64,000 bases of DNA, taken from contig NW_025336480.1 in assembly GCF_004798865.1 (NCBI RefSeq), forward strand, positions 22,152,154-22,216,153. Reading direction: 5' to 3'. The notes under the pieces were generated by a model. That model made no database searches and had not been told where the DNA came from. It worked only from the letters and a program-made list of their open reading frames with translations. This document shows, one piece after another, positions 45,506-56,236 of the stretch. Made by a program: the position numbers and the translations under genes. Within the stretch, counting starts at the first letter, position 1. Each line of letters begins with the position of its first letter. Source of the stretch: Varanus komodoensis (Eukaryota; Chordata; Lepidosauria; Squamata; Varanidae).

Positions 45506-46617
45506 TTTCATCTGCTATGATTCTGGTCCAGTCAAAACTGATGCTGGGAAGGGGGAGCAGCCACTTCTTGCTTGCTTGAGGTATGAGGAAACTGTCAGTG
45601 GTAAAGAGGAAAAGGATCCAGTGGCAATGAGGGTAAGAAGGTAGGCTCAGTGAGACAGGGTCCCCACTGAGGTGCCATGTCCAATGGCCCTCCAAAACTG
45701 GACCCTGCCTGCAACATCTAAAAGGAACCTGAGGAATCATGGAGATGGATGGCACAGTTCTTTTGTCCTCCTTCCCTTCCTTCAAAGTTAAGAAACTTTC
45801 ATCAGAGTCCCTCTTACGCGAACCTCTCACTGTGCCACCACTGAGTGATGGAGGCAACACTCAGCCTTCTATCCAGACTGCTCAGAGAGTGGCTTGTCCA
45901 ATGCTCCAGAATGGCTATGGCCATTTACCCCTGGGGCTTCCCAGTCCCCCAGGCCACTGCTGATGTGCATCCGGGGGGTCCCTGTGGCAGCAATCCCTGT
46001 GCCATCATCCTCTGCCCTGGCGCTCTTTCTGCAACTGGCCCACTGGGGCTGACAGCTCACGTCAGTTGGCCCCTTCCCATAGAAAGTTGCCAGAGAGGTG
46101 TAATCCCTGAGCCCTGTGAATGTGGAACCATATCTGCAAAGCAAAATTTTGAGGTTTTCGCTCAAGTGCACAGGACTGCAAGGCTACCTGTCTGATACTG
46201 AGCCCAGTGGAGTAATATCCCACTCCGTCCAATTTCATCCTCCACATCAGCACTTCCCACTTCCCTGCATCAGATCACAAACATGAAACCATTTTCTGAG
46301 TACTCTGAGGTGAATGCAAGAACACATTCACCATTTTGCAGTTTTCTGGGGAGAGGGCCTACTGTTTAGCAAAGCGTGCTACCATCCTCCTCTTGTCAAT
46401 TTATTTGGCAGTATCATCCTCAATTTTGGTACTTTCCTTGCTAGTAAACACCTTTAAAAAGGCTCCTTCATGTTCTACTGAAGGAATGGCATCTGCCCCA
46501 AAGCTCCTTCTATCCTGCAGCCACCAACCACTTTCAGCTCTCCAAAACTTCGGGTCTCTTACTTCCTTTTAATAGTCTCCTCTCAGACGTACAGGAGAGC
46601 ATCGAGTGGGATCACCA
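45506..46617. other. Intergenic, nothing recognised
   Basis: Frames at 45477-46195 on both strands match nothing known. No repeat family seen. Confidence 0.3.
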
Positions 46618-46776
46618 AACATGCACAAATTGCAAGCAGAACAGGGGCTGTGTGTGCAAAGATATGCATATTACAAGGTGCAGATCACTAAAAATAAGCA
46701 AATTTTATAATAGAGCAGTAAAATGCAGGAGAAAAAGATACGCAAATTTCAAGGCAGAGCAGTAAAGCAGAAGAGA
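46618..46776. repeat. Degenerate tandem repeat, about 34-42 bp unit, four copies
   Basis: Units begin near 46618 (AACATGCACAAATTGCAAGC), 46660 (AGATATGCATATTACAAGGT), 46694 (ATAAGCAAATTTTATAATAG) and 46736 (AGATACGCAAATTTCAAGGC). Each continues with a CAGA/GAGCA..CAGTAAA-like segment. Each unit carries a relative of the octamer ATGCAAAT. Divergence between units is high. Confidence 0.55.
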
Positions 46777-47559
46777 TTAATACTCAGGATTCCAAGCAAC
46801 ATGTATGTATTCCTGCATGTTTCTACAGGACTTAAGACAATAGTTTCAAAAATTTGAATGCACTCCAGCTTCTCTCCAGGGTCTTTTCTTCAAGGCTTCT
46901 ATGGGGGCAATGCAAACCCATTTTTTGGTGGAGGACACTGACGAGGGATGAGGAAGAACGGCAAGGTCATGGGGTGCAGGACTATGGTAGCAAGAAATCC
47001 GCTTGCAGACTTCCTCTGGCGCTCGGCCATGTCTTAGAAAGTGAGCCAGCAAGAGCAAGTTGTGACAAAGGCGGTGTGGCCAGCATCCTTCTTTTGCATC
47101 ACACACCATGCCGTGTGCAGCACGAGGCACAGAAGGGTGACTCCACTTGCACAGCACTGACGTGGGGCTTGACTGCTGCACAAGTGCTGGGTGCACTCAC
47201 CGGGACCCCGGGCTCAAGCCTGCAGCAAAGCTTGCAGTCCAGGGGGCCAAGCCCAGGATATTCAATGGATCCACACCCTCAGATGCCTTCTTCACTCATC
47301 CCTAAAGGAGCACAGGTTTCTGCCATCCTTGAAGGTGGCTCTCAAGCCGATGGCACCAAGCCATGATAAAACATCCCTGCCAGGTTCAGGCATCACAAGG
47401 GCCGTCCTGCAGCACTGACCATAACAATTCACCGTGGTGTAGCCTGAGATACGAACCGGGCTGGAGAGGCACCTCCTTCACCGTAGCACAGAACGTTTGC
47501 CTTCTGGTTCATACTGAGGTTTCAGTGGGATGCTCAAAATAGTTAAGTCTCGATACATT
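46777..47559. other. Intergenic; 170-codon frame not supported as a gene
   Basis: A plus-strand frame at 46854-47366 (170 codons) is the longest in the area. It shows no signal peptide, domain or family motif, and the minus strand is open for 116 codons across it. Possibly decayed repeat sequence; nothing recognised. Confidence 0.25.
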
Positions 47560-48120
47560 TGATACTTACACAGGAACTCAGCAAATGGTTTAGCAGAAAA
47601 AGAATGTGTTGTAAGGCCTTTGGCTATTTGGAATTAATTCCCTGGCAAAGAACTAATAAACAACAAACATTTCAGTTTATTTTATTTTTACACAGTTGTG
47701 TGACTTTGCTTTATTAAGAAAGAGGGACTGTTGATGCTGTAATAAACAACACTGGAAACGTTTCAAGCTATTTGTCGTTTTTGAAAAGCAAGTTTCCTTG
47801 GCAACCCCTGCCCTACCTCTGTCCACCCTAGGATGGAAAATTTCTGGTCTTTTTTTTCCCCTCCTCACCCCTGAAACCCAGTGCTGGTTCAAATTCCTTT
47901 GGAGTCTTGGCTTGCAACCCCTCACTCTCTCTTCATCAACCACACATAATATGGGATGTTGATGTAATTCTGTCTGCCTCAGCCAGTAAAATAAACCTTG
48001 AGTTTCATTTCAGTGAAATTATTTAGCTTAAATTATGCCTGAATGTGTCTCCTGTCTGAACGCCTGTTTGAAGAAAACTGTACGATGAATCTTCTGTTGC
48101 ACCTGGGGATTCTGACTTGA
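47560..48120. promoter_or_regulatory. Candidate conserved noncoding tract
   Basis: Repeat-free AT-rich sequence with GGCTATTTGGAATTAATTCC (47622-47641), AATAAACAACAAACATTTC and ATTATTTAGCTTAAATTATG (48018-48037). No frame of note. Inference only. Confidence 0.28.
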
Positions 48121-48234
48121 CATCCAGAGATACCTTTCTTGGTACCTGCCAGGCTTGTTCCCTGCCTTAATTTTTATTTTATTCAAGATTTTGGGGAAAA
48201 GTTATTAATAAATAAGTGTATTTAATAACACACT
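48121..48234. other. Intergenic, nothing recognised
   Basis: Short T-rich stretch before the microsatellite. Confidence 0.3.
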
Positions 48235-48302
48235 TAGTAGTAGTAGTAGTAGTAGTAGAGTAATATTAATAGTAATATTAGTACTCTCTTAATATTATTA
48301 CT

Positions 48303-48333
<31 letters not shown>

Positions 48334-48381
48334 GAAGAAGAAGAAGAAGAAGAAGAAGAAGAAGAAGAAGAAGAAGAAGAA
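48235..48381 (+). repeat. Compound microsatellite (TAG)n-(TAA)n-(AAG)n
   Basis: About eight TAG units (48235-48258), an AT-rich spacer with AATATTA, about nine TAA units (48303-48330), then about sixteen AAG units to 48381. The AAG part is pure purine on the plus strand. Serine/tyrosine-rich frames here are translation of the repeat. Confidence 0.9.
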
Positions 48382-48559
48382 ATTAATGCTTTCTCTTGCT
48401 GCAAAGTGAAGGTCTGCAGTCCAGCATGACATATATTTGCATTCAACAAAGTAATGTTGTGTTTTGAAGCTCCATCTCCACCTCTGCCTTTTTACTCTTG
48501 AGTAAATTACTCTTCTGTTAGCCTCAGCAGTTTTTTCCTGAAAAATAAGCATTTTGCAA

Positions 48560-48660
48560 CCGCCCAAGCCACCATTTTATGAATGAGCAACTCCCGTGAC
48601 AGCCATTTTGTGAGAGCACCCACAACACTGCTCTCACAATAAGGCTGGGGACTGCGGCAA
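48560..48660. mobile_element. Possible MITE relic with 11-bp hairpin
   Basis: AAGCCACCATTTTATGAATG and GACAGCCATTTTGTGAGAGC resemble squamate repeats built on GCCATTTTGTGA units. TTGTGAGAGCA (48608-48618) pairs exactly with TGCTCTCACAA (48629-48639) around 10 nt. Family not assigned. Confidence 0.4.
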
Positions 48661-49320
48661 CCAGCATTGTCTAAAAAGTCAGCTGCACTCCTTTACCTAG
48701 AGGCAGCCCGATGGCATTCGATAGCTGCACAAGACACCCTGGGAATGTCTCCTGAAGGCTCTTTCAATTGCTGTTATCATGCTCTCTTGCCTGTCATATT
48801 TCTGGCAGGAGACAAGGGCCACTTGGAAGCTGAATCTCCAGTGGCTACCAAATTTGTAAAATGCTTTGCACACCAACAGAGCAGTCTCTCGGCATCCCCA
48901 GGAGCACAGCTCCGGCAATGCCATCAACATTTTTATTTGGCTTTGTGCTGCCTAAGTTATGTGCTCACATCTCTGGTTCCAACAGAGCTTTGTTTCTGAC
49001 TCATAGCTGCAGGTGATGGTGGGATTTGCTCTAAAACTGTGGCTGGGAAGTGAAGCTTTAACCCTCCTCTCCCTGCACAAGACAGTTGCAGTATAAATCA
49101 GAGCTTCCACAACAGATAGACAGCCAGACAAGCAGACGTGCCTTTAACATCATGGGTAGTCTGGGCAGTATGGAAATTAAATTAATACTGATGATAATAA
49201 TAATACTACGGAGTGAGCCTCATGAGGCTCACTTTTGAGTAGACACACTTAGGGTTGCATTACTAATTTAAACATGTGGTATTCCAGGCCCTCTGGCAAA
49301 TTAGAGTGGAAAATGGCTCC
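48661..49320. other. Intergenic with short repeat pieces
   Basis: TCTGGGCAGTATGGAAATTA then AATTAATACTGATGATAATA near 49158-49205 looks like a short L2-type tail. TGAGGCTCACTTTTGAGTAG then ACACACTTAGGGTTGCA at 49221-49257 matches the same dispersed squamate motif as at 21915. No gene. Confidence 0.4.
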
Positions 49321-49338
49321 TTCCTACCATCCTCATTG

Positions 49339-49385
<47 letters not shown>

Positions 49386-49695
49386 TAGAGCCCAGTGTTT
49401 CCCTGCAGTAATCACTGTCCTCCTCCTCCCCATTTTATCCTCACAACAACCCTCTAAGGTAGGTTAGGCTGAGAGTCACAGACTGCTCCGAAGTCACCCA
49501 GTCAGCTTCATGGCCATTATTTTTTTAAATAATGTACTGAAATGTTATGCTGACTTTTTTGGTATTTTACTATATCGTTATGAATTGCTGTTAATCAGCT
49601 AGAGAACTTCAAGCTATTGAGTGGTACAGAAATGAAATCAATGAAATGAAACCTGGGTATCCCAGGCCCCAGTCTACTCTCACCTGTTGCTCTCT
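49339..49695 (-). mobile_element. Sauria-type SINE interrupted by an L2 tail
   Basis: On the plus strand: (ATT)n at 49339-49385, then reversed SINE body TTTTATCCTCACAACAACCC, TAAGGTAGGTTAGGCTGAGA and GAAGTCACCCAGTCAGCTTC ATGGCC to about 49514. After 134 bp of foreign sequence the reversed SINE head resumes with ACCTGGGTATCCCAGGCCCC at 49650. The interruption (about 49515-49648) is a plus-strand L2-type 3' tail ending GGTACAGAAATGAAATCAAT GAAATGAA. The L2 therefore inserted after the SINE. Confidence 0.6.
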
Positions 49696-50019
49696 GGTGG
49701 AAACAGCTTTCCAGAGCGTGATATTGCTGTACCCGTAAAGCTAGAAATGGGACTAATACAAATACAGGCTGGAAAGCTTTGCTCCCACCTATGTGCTGCG
49801 GTCACTAACGAGCCTGCACGGAAGCAGTGCTGGGCCGCATTCTGACAATACTGGGATTTGGGCCAGGAAGGAGGGTCTATTTCTTCTGCACAAAGTGCTT
49901 TCAGGTGACATGGGGCATCCTCATTTGTCAGCTCAAACTATACGCAGCATACATCTAAGACCTCACAACCTGGATGCTCTGTGTGATGGTGACACATGCA
50001 AACTGCCATCCTGGAAATG
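49696..50019. other. Intergenic, nothing recognised
   Basis: No element or gene seen. Confidence 0.3.
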
Positions 50020-50760
50020 AGCTGGAGGGATGGAGTCCAAGTGTAGCGTTCATGGGAGCCATAAAACATCAGGAGGAAGTTCTGGGCTATATATCGCTGG
50101 TAGAATAGAAAGTTCCTTTTAAGCAAAAATGTGCTCAGGTTGCAGTCGCTCAAAGCATTAATTACTGACGGGAGACACAATGAGGCATGAGGCAAAGCTT
50201 TGGATCCTGTCCCTTCATTAGCTGTTTCCTATTAACCTTGATGGGAATCCATTTGAAATCCAGCTGGTGAGATACTATTTTTCTAATTTGTAAGCATTTC
50301 TATTTCATTGCAGAAAGCTTTCTCCTAGCCCTCATTCACTGTAAATGGCCCTGCATGCAATAAAGTGCCATTGAAAATATTTACTGTTTGGCTGCTTAAT
50401 TCTGTTCTCCTGGAGGTCGGCTGATGCCACCCCCAACAGTAGTTAATATACCTTGGAGCACATGCTGTGACCTTTCCCCAACTCATGCCTGACTTCATTC
50501 TCTGATCTTATTAAATAGGCGCAATTATCCTCTGAAAGAGCACAACCAGAAATGGGCAAGTGTTGTCCTTTTTTCCTCTTCTTTTGCAGAATGATGGCAA
50601 GTGGTTTGATATAAAATGCTACATGGTGAGGAGTGAAGGAAGCAGAATCCAACTCTCACGTACAGTCCCCACCATGAAATAAGTCTGGATAAATAGTGGC
50701 TTTTTTCTCTCTTTTAAAATTAAGTTTGGTTTTATTGGGAGCAAGTTTGGGCTACTTATC
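50020..50760. promoter_or_regulatory. Strongest candidate conserved noncoding block
   Basis: A 700-bp repeat-free stretch without a meaningful frame. It has words such as AAAGCATTAATTACTGACGG (50153-50172), CCTTCATTAGCTGTTTCCTA and CATGCAATAAAGTGCCATTG (50354-50373). Its balanced, non-repetitive texture is what ultraconserved enhancers look like. I cannot name an orthologous element. Confidence 0.35.
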
Positions 50761-51429
50761 CTGCTTATTAAAATTATCCCATTTTAATTTTTTTCAAAGG
50801 CAACACATGAGAAACAGAACTAGGGAAGGTGTGTCCTTTGTTTTTCTTAAGCCGGTTCTGCCGTCTTTTTTGCTGGAGGGAGCTATGGTGGCACATTCGT
50901 GTGTCTCTGCCAACTTTCCAAAGCTTCCACGAGCTATAGCAGAGCAGCGAAGAGCTGACTAGATGCAAAGCCATTCTGTTATTCCCCTTATGGGCTCAAA
51001 TCAGGAGGGAGAGGGTTGTTAATGGGCATGGAACTGGAACTATGAAGATAGTAGTAGACCCATTGGGCTGAACAACCCAGTAAAACTGCCCTTCATTTTC
51101 CACCTTGGCCAATGTGAGAAGGAAAAGATGTGGTGATAGATTCTACCAGGATTGCTCGTTGATTGATTGCACTTTTAAGATGTCAAATAACTAAAGTTTG
51201 CTGGGTGATGTACAGATAAATAAAATACAAATTCACTCTAAAGAATGATAATAGGACAGTACAAAATAAGTTTTAAAAGCTTTAGGCAAAGTACTTCCAA
51301 TCTTTCAAAATGTCTTGAACTAGTATTTCCAGTATTTGGATCCCACCGTTCATCTAAAGAGGTCAAAGTGGAGGTTATTCCATTTGCCTGTAAGTTCCAC
51401 TAAGTGATGCTGACTAGCCTGATGTCAGG
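50761..51429. other. Intergenic, nothing recognised
   Basis: No element or gene seen. Confidence 0.3.
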
Positions 51430-51525
51430 AAAGAGCCACCGGCCTGGACAGAGATTTTGATTCAATTCATATCTAATAAGAGAGCAACACTCTGTCCACT
51501 ATCCAAGGCCAGGGTTTTACTTGCC
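51430..51525 (-). mobile_element. Possible antisense SINE head
   Basis: GATTTTGATTCAATTCATAT then AACACTCTGTCCACTATCCA AGG resembles a reversed tRNA-derived head (CCTTGGATAGTGGACAGAGTG..GAATC). Weak. Confidence 0.3.
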
Positions 51526-51767
51526 ACATTTATCCCTACACTAAGTTATTCACTACTATTTCTACTTTACAGGAGTAGAAACTGATATAACAACAGCCAT
51601 TTGTACAGTATACTTAAGTATACCACTTTTTGATTTAGATTGTCTACAAAGTCCTAGGTGTTTTCACTGGACCAGACATCTCACTAATTTAGTACTAATG
51701 GGGCATTCCCCTACAAGAAATTAGGCACTGCATCATTAGAAGTAGAAAAAAAGTGGCTTTAAGCTGG

Positions 51768-51960
51768 CATCTTTCAGTGATTAGGATCTGAAATTTTAAA
51801 GATCCTTATTCAAATCCTAGCTCAGCAATGATGTCATTGAATAATCATACCCATGCCCAGTTATCCACTTATGTACCTCATGGTAAAAAATAGCTGTAAG
51901 GATTTCTGAGATAATATATTTAAAAAGCTTAGAGTTCTTCAGCTGTAAAGCGCAGGGTTA
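51768..51960 (+). mobile_element. Old CORE/MIR-like SINE
   Basis: AGTGATTAGGATCTGAAATT, AAGATCCTTATTCAAATCCT AGCTCAGC, GTACCTCATGGTAAAAAATA GCTGTAAGGATTTCTGAGAT and TATTTAAAAAGCTTAGAG appear in the order of MIR-like SINEs (B-box TTCAAATCC, core, TACCTCA..GTAAGGATT..AGATAATATAT..AAGCTTTGA). Highly diverged. Confidence 0.55.
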
Positions 51961-52319
51961 TTTCCATGTCTGGTAATGTTTGTAGCTTGGCCTCCATTAC
52001 AGTTTAATGCAATGGTGGTCACTGGTGTGAGATATCCATCCCCTGACTTCATATGGCACTCCTCTCCTTAGTAGCTGCATGCAGTGGAACTACTCACAGT
52101 CTCCTAACACTGGGATTCTACTAACTCTGAAACATGAGAAGTCACAAGCAGGAAACAACTCTGGATAACAGGGACAGACTCATCCAGCTAGCAGATTTCC
52201 AGAGTTTGATTTGTCACTGCAGCACCTGTCAGAAATTATGGACAGAGTCCTAGGAAAAGGCAGGACTTCTCCCTCCTTGGGACACTTTTATCTTCAGAGT
52301 GGTGAGAAAGCCTTGTGGA
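51961..52319. other. Intergenic, nothing recognised
   Basis: No element or gene seen. Confidence 0.3.
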
Positions 52320-52760
52320 CTGCAATTACTCAGCAACTTGCAATCATCAAACATTAGCCCCCGTCAAGTCATGTTGCCTCGGTGGGGAAGCAGTGCCAGC
52401 TAGAGAGAGATTTCATCCCAGTGAGGATAATTTGGAAACATCTGGATCTTATTGAACAATTTCATCCTCCTTGCCTTCCTGAAAGAACAGTCTGTGGTAA
52501 CAGATAACTGTTAGGATTTGGACACTGGCAAACTCAGGTAGCTTTATGTTATGATAACAAATGCAAACGTTTTATGTTAATCAGCCCACATATTTATTAA
52601 GGATTTCATCTGGAAAGGATTTCTCTAGCGAAATGCTTCAGCACTGGCGACCCATCATGTTTTTGTACTTCCAGCATCAGTAAATGGACTGGAAAGACTA
52701 TGTTGGCTGCAGTGCACGATCCCTTTAGAAGTTGTTCTTCTCTACTTTCCACATTAGCAA
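52320..52760. promoter_or_regulatory. Candidate conserved noncoding block
   Basis: Repeat-free, complex, with AGATAACTGTTAGGATTTGG and TTTTATGTTAATCAGCCCAC near 52503-52589. No frame of note. Inference only. Confidence 0.28.
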
Positions 52761-53404
52761 CCATCACAAGTGACACATTCCAGGCTGAAATGTATTTTGA
52801 AATGTGTCCACAAGCTAGCTGCTAGGCTACTGTCCGCTACTGGAATTGCTTTTTCTTCTGGCGATGAACCTGATCAGGAGCAGTTCAGTGCTATATAACA
52901 GCTCAGAAAACAAGGACTATTTCCTTCTATTTCCTCAGGGGTGCTGGAAAGAAATGGCAGGCCACTGTCCTCAGGGAATTTATCATCCTTTCAAGATCCT
53001 CACACACAGGAGTGTGCTGGCTTCTTCCACGACATCCTCATCCTCTGGGGCATCTCCCAACTTTTCCAGCTATTTCCCTGCTTTTCTTGGAGTGAGGAAA
53101 GTCTGGTGTTTTGAGTGGTGGCACCATTATTTGCTACAGAAGCCTAGTATATTTCCACAGGTCTGCTCTATACCACAGCTCCACCTTGTGCTGGGTAATG
53201 GCAGGGCAGGGCAGGGCAAGCATTCATGTGATGGATGCTGTAATCACCCTGCAAGGAAAGTGGAAGGAGACATCTTGGCAAAATAATGGATTAAATGCCC
53301 AGTACACACCTTTCAGGTACAGAGCATAGGTTGCTTTGTCCCCCTAGTCAGAAGGATGTTCTTTTCAGAGGAAGAATGTTGCAACCCTGTTTGCGTATTG
53401 CAAG
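52761..53404. other. Intergenic; 146-codon frame not supported
   Basis: The plus-strand frame 52846-53286 has no recognisable motif and no splice or promoter context. GGGCAGGGCAGGGCA lies near 53204. Not called as a gene. Confidence 0.25.
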
Positions 53405-53514
53405 GTATTATGGCAGGAATGGGGAACAGAAGACCTCCCAGATATTGTTGAACTCCCATCATTCCAGATGACGGAGCACTGGGGCTGATGGGAGCTGGAG
53501 TCCAACATCTTAAT
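53405..53514. mobile_element. Squamate hAT-type MITE
   Basis: TTATGGCAGGAATGGGGAAC, CTCCCAGATATTGTTGAACT CCCATCAT and GGGGCTGATGGGAGCTGGAG TCCAACATCTT match the family GGGATGGGGAAC..CTCCAGATGTTGTTGGACT..GATGGGAGTTGTAGTCCAACATCT. The right end is truncated. Confidence 0.75.
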
Positions 53515-54943
53515 GCGAGCAGGTTTCTCATATCTGGAGCATGGAATACCAAGTACTTTTTGGACTGACAACAAAGTGAAAGTGAACACTTCCTCACTGA
53601 AGTGGCAGCATTCACTGAAGTGGGTGAGCCCACCCTTCCGGTTATTACGTCACTCCGGTTCTTTAGGACAGGCAAAAAAATACAAATTTATTTATCATTA
53701 TCATTATGTCTTCTGGCTCATGGAAAGGAAGCATTCCTAATCTACTCCAAGTGGGGCCATAGGAAGATGTTTTCATCCTGCAAATAATACACAAAACAAA
53801 ACCCTGACATTGTCCACATACGAGGACAGTTTTGACCCCAGACAGAAGAGCCCCAGGCAAAGCAAGAGCTGCATGTGGAAAGCTTTAGTTTCACTGAACA
53901 TCCCCCCCCCACCCCCGCCCCAGGATTGATTCAACATTTAAGGTTTCATCTTTCCTGCAGGAATGCATAACAATTAAATCTGCATAACAATGCTTCATCT
54001 ATTGACCTTCCATCTGCATCCTGCAATATTTTACAATACAAAATATAACAATATTTTGGCTACAAATTGCAAGCCAGTTTTTATTTTTTAAGATTTTTAA
54101 ACAATTTCCCTCAATGGATTCTGTTAACTTGAAATTTTAGCTCAAACTCTTGACTTTCAAAAGAGACTAAGTTGACCTGTAGTGCCTTTGTCTGGGATCT
54201 AAAACTTCCCCACAGGACTCTATTCTGATGCAAATCTGGGGACATTTTGTTACCCCAGGCAGGTTTTGGTACTAAAAAGAAAACTGTAAAGGGCTGAAAG
54301 TTGTGAACATTTTTTTACTAACCTAATTTTGACCAAGTCCTAGAAAGACCAGATTGTATGGCTACTTATATGTAAATTGCACAACAGAATGTGAGCCTGA
54401 GGGATGCCAGTTACCCCAACATGCAGAATGAAGGTAAATGCAAACATTTCTTCAGACTAGAAAGCAGAAGAAAGTTGGATTTCAAATTTTTGCATCTGAC
54501 ATTGCACATCTCCTTTACCACAGGGATGGGAAATGTCCCTGTTGCATTGCAATTATAAATGTAACTGGTTGGCTTAAAAGGACCATGATCTTCTTGGTTA
54601 CCTGTATCTAGAGCACCTCAAAAAGGAAGACGGGTATCCTTGCAAAAGCTTGCATTAATGCTCTTCTAGATTTAATTCTGCAAGATCTGGTGGTACAATT
54701 GCCTTTCTAGTCTCACACTTGCATTAAGCATCTCTCTCTGCTACATCACAACCAGACTGAGGAGGAAGTTCCAATGAAACGGCCCCGTGATCTTCTTCTT
54801 CCCTGCCTGGTTCTCCCCCGTGAGCTTCTATGGAAGAAAGAAATGGGTGCCAAATGGCTTGCTCCCTTGGCCTTCATTCTTGTACAAGTTGCCTCTTCAA
54901 GGAACCTCAGGAATGAAGGTTCACACGTTTGTGCTATATATGT

Positions 54944-54948
<5 letters not shown>
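53515..54948. other. Intergenic, nothing recognised
   Basis: 1.4 kb with a C-rich patch near 53903-53922 and no recognised gene or element. Confidence 0.3.
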
Positions 54949-54988
<40 letters not shown>

Positions 54989-55003
54989 TCATATATATAT
55001 ATA
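54949..55003 (+). repeat. (CA)n and (AT)n microsatellite
   Basis: About 16 CA units at 54949-54982, then a short gap and (AT)6 at 54991-55003. Confidence 0.95.
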
Positions 55004-55880
55004 ATTTTGTTTGCTTGCTTGGAACTGCTGGCAAGCTGGAAACTAATGAGTTCCAAGAGTTTCAAAATGCCTTAGATACCACCAAGCCAAAACATTCAAG
55101 GAATCTAAATAAACCTTCAATGTTCCCATGATCAGCTTTATAGCTGTGCCAAGCACCATCTGCCAACAAAGGCAATTTTAATCAAAATCAGCAAAACTAG
55201 AATCTGGCTTTCCTATTTAAAAATAATATTAACACCAATGTTTGCTACTAGTCTATTTGGCATGCAAAAGGCTTCTTGCACTGTCCATCACAAATTTATC
55301 TTGTTCTTCCTTTCTTAGGTGGATCAATACCCTTCCCCGCTCCCCTTCCTCAGTACTGGATCACCAGGCACTCTCTGTATTACATTTTCCCCAAAATATT
55401 TTTTTTCTTTTTATTCCAGTATTTTGCGAGCTGCCTTTGTACTGATTTTTTTCCTTCTTGCAGTTCAGGTGTGCAGTATGCGAAGCTGTGAGTGCTGGTG
55501 CGGTGCATTTGTGTCTGTCCTGCAGCAGTGGCTGGACTGAAGGGATCTCTGTAATAGTCAATCATTTTGCAGGAGCAGAGAACGTGGTTTAGGTCACTGC
55601 GGGGTGGGGAGGAAGCTTTTCACCAGTTTATGTTGAATGGTTTCCTTGCTGTTGTGCTACCTTTTTACCGGGGGGTGGAGTTTCAGCAGGTGTAATTCCT
55701 CTTTCTGTGCACCTTTTGCATTAATGATGAGCTGCAAATGACACTCTATAATGTCTTCTCTCAGTACAGGATTCCTGAGCAGATACAAGACACATATCTG
55801 GCATATGTGTAGAGGCCTGTCTAGCAGGCCTTTCCTTTAAGACATGTTCCCCTGGAATGCATGCATCATCAACATAGGCT
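55004..55880. other. Intergenic, nothing recognised
   Basis: The first 250 bp are repeat-free and might be constrained; the rest shows nothing recognisable. Confidence 0.25.
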
Positions 55881-56001
55881 AGTGTGTGTGTGTGTGTGTT
55901 TGTGTGTGTGTGTAGAAGAAATTGCCAGTATTCAGTATCAGATATTGCCAGTATACACATCAAATATGCTTTCAGTTGTTTGTTTGTTTGTTTGTTTGTT
56001 C
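55881..56001 (+). repeat. (GT)n and (GTTT)n microsatellites
   Basis: (GT)n at 55882-55913 with one interruption, and about six GTTT units at 55977-56000, separated by unique sequence in which ATTGCCAGTAT occurs twice (about 55921 and 55945). Confidence 0.9.
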
Positions 56002-56184
56002 CACCCTATTTTTTTCACCGTGGAATGGTCAGTGGCAGTTTTGTTCCCACTGCGCACATCTCAGAAATTCAGTTGTTGGCAAAGTGTGTGTGTGTGTGGG
56101 GGGTGGCTTTATGCCATTAGCATTAACTTCAGTCTTGCTCACATGGGCAGCCATATTGTTTAAGTGCGCTTACATCACAGTGCA

Positions 56185-56236
56185 CGGAGGAGGAGGAGGA
56201 GGAGGAGGAGGAGGAGGAGGAGGAGGAGGAGGAGGA
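56185..56236 (+). repeat. (GGA)n purine tract
   Basis: About 17 pure GGA units followed by AAAAC. Pure polypurine on one strand. Frames through it are translation artefacts. Confidence 0.95.

Noticed and set aside
46854-47366. 170-codon plus-strand frame
   Set aside because: No family match and a long open antisense frame; composition rather than coding.
48234-48567. Frames with poly-Ser, poly-Phe and poly-Tyr
   Set aside because: Translation of the compound microsatellite.
52846-53286. 146-codon plus-strand frame
   Set aside because: No recognisable domain, no start context and no neighbouring exons.
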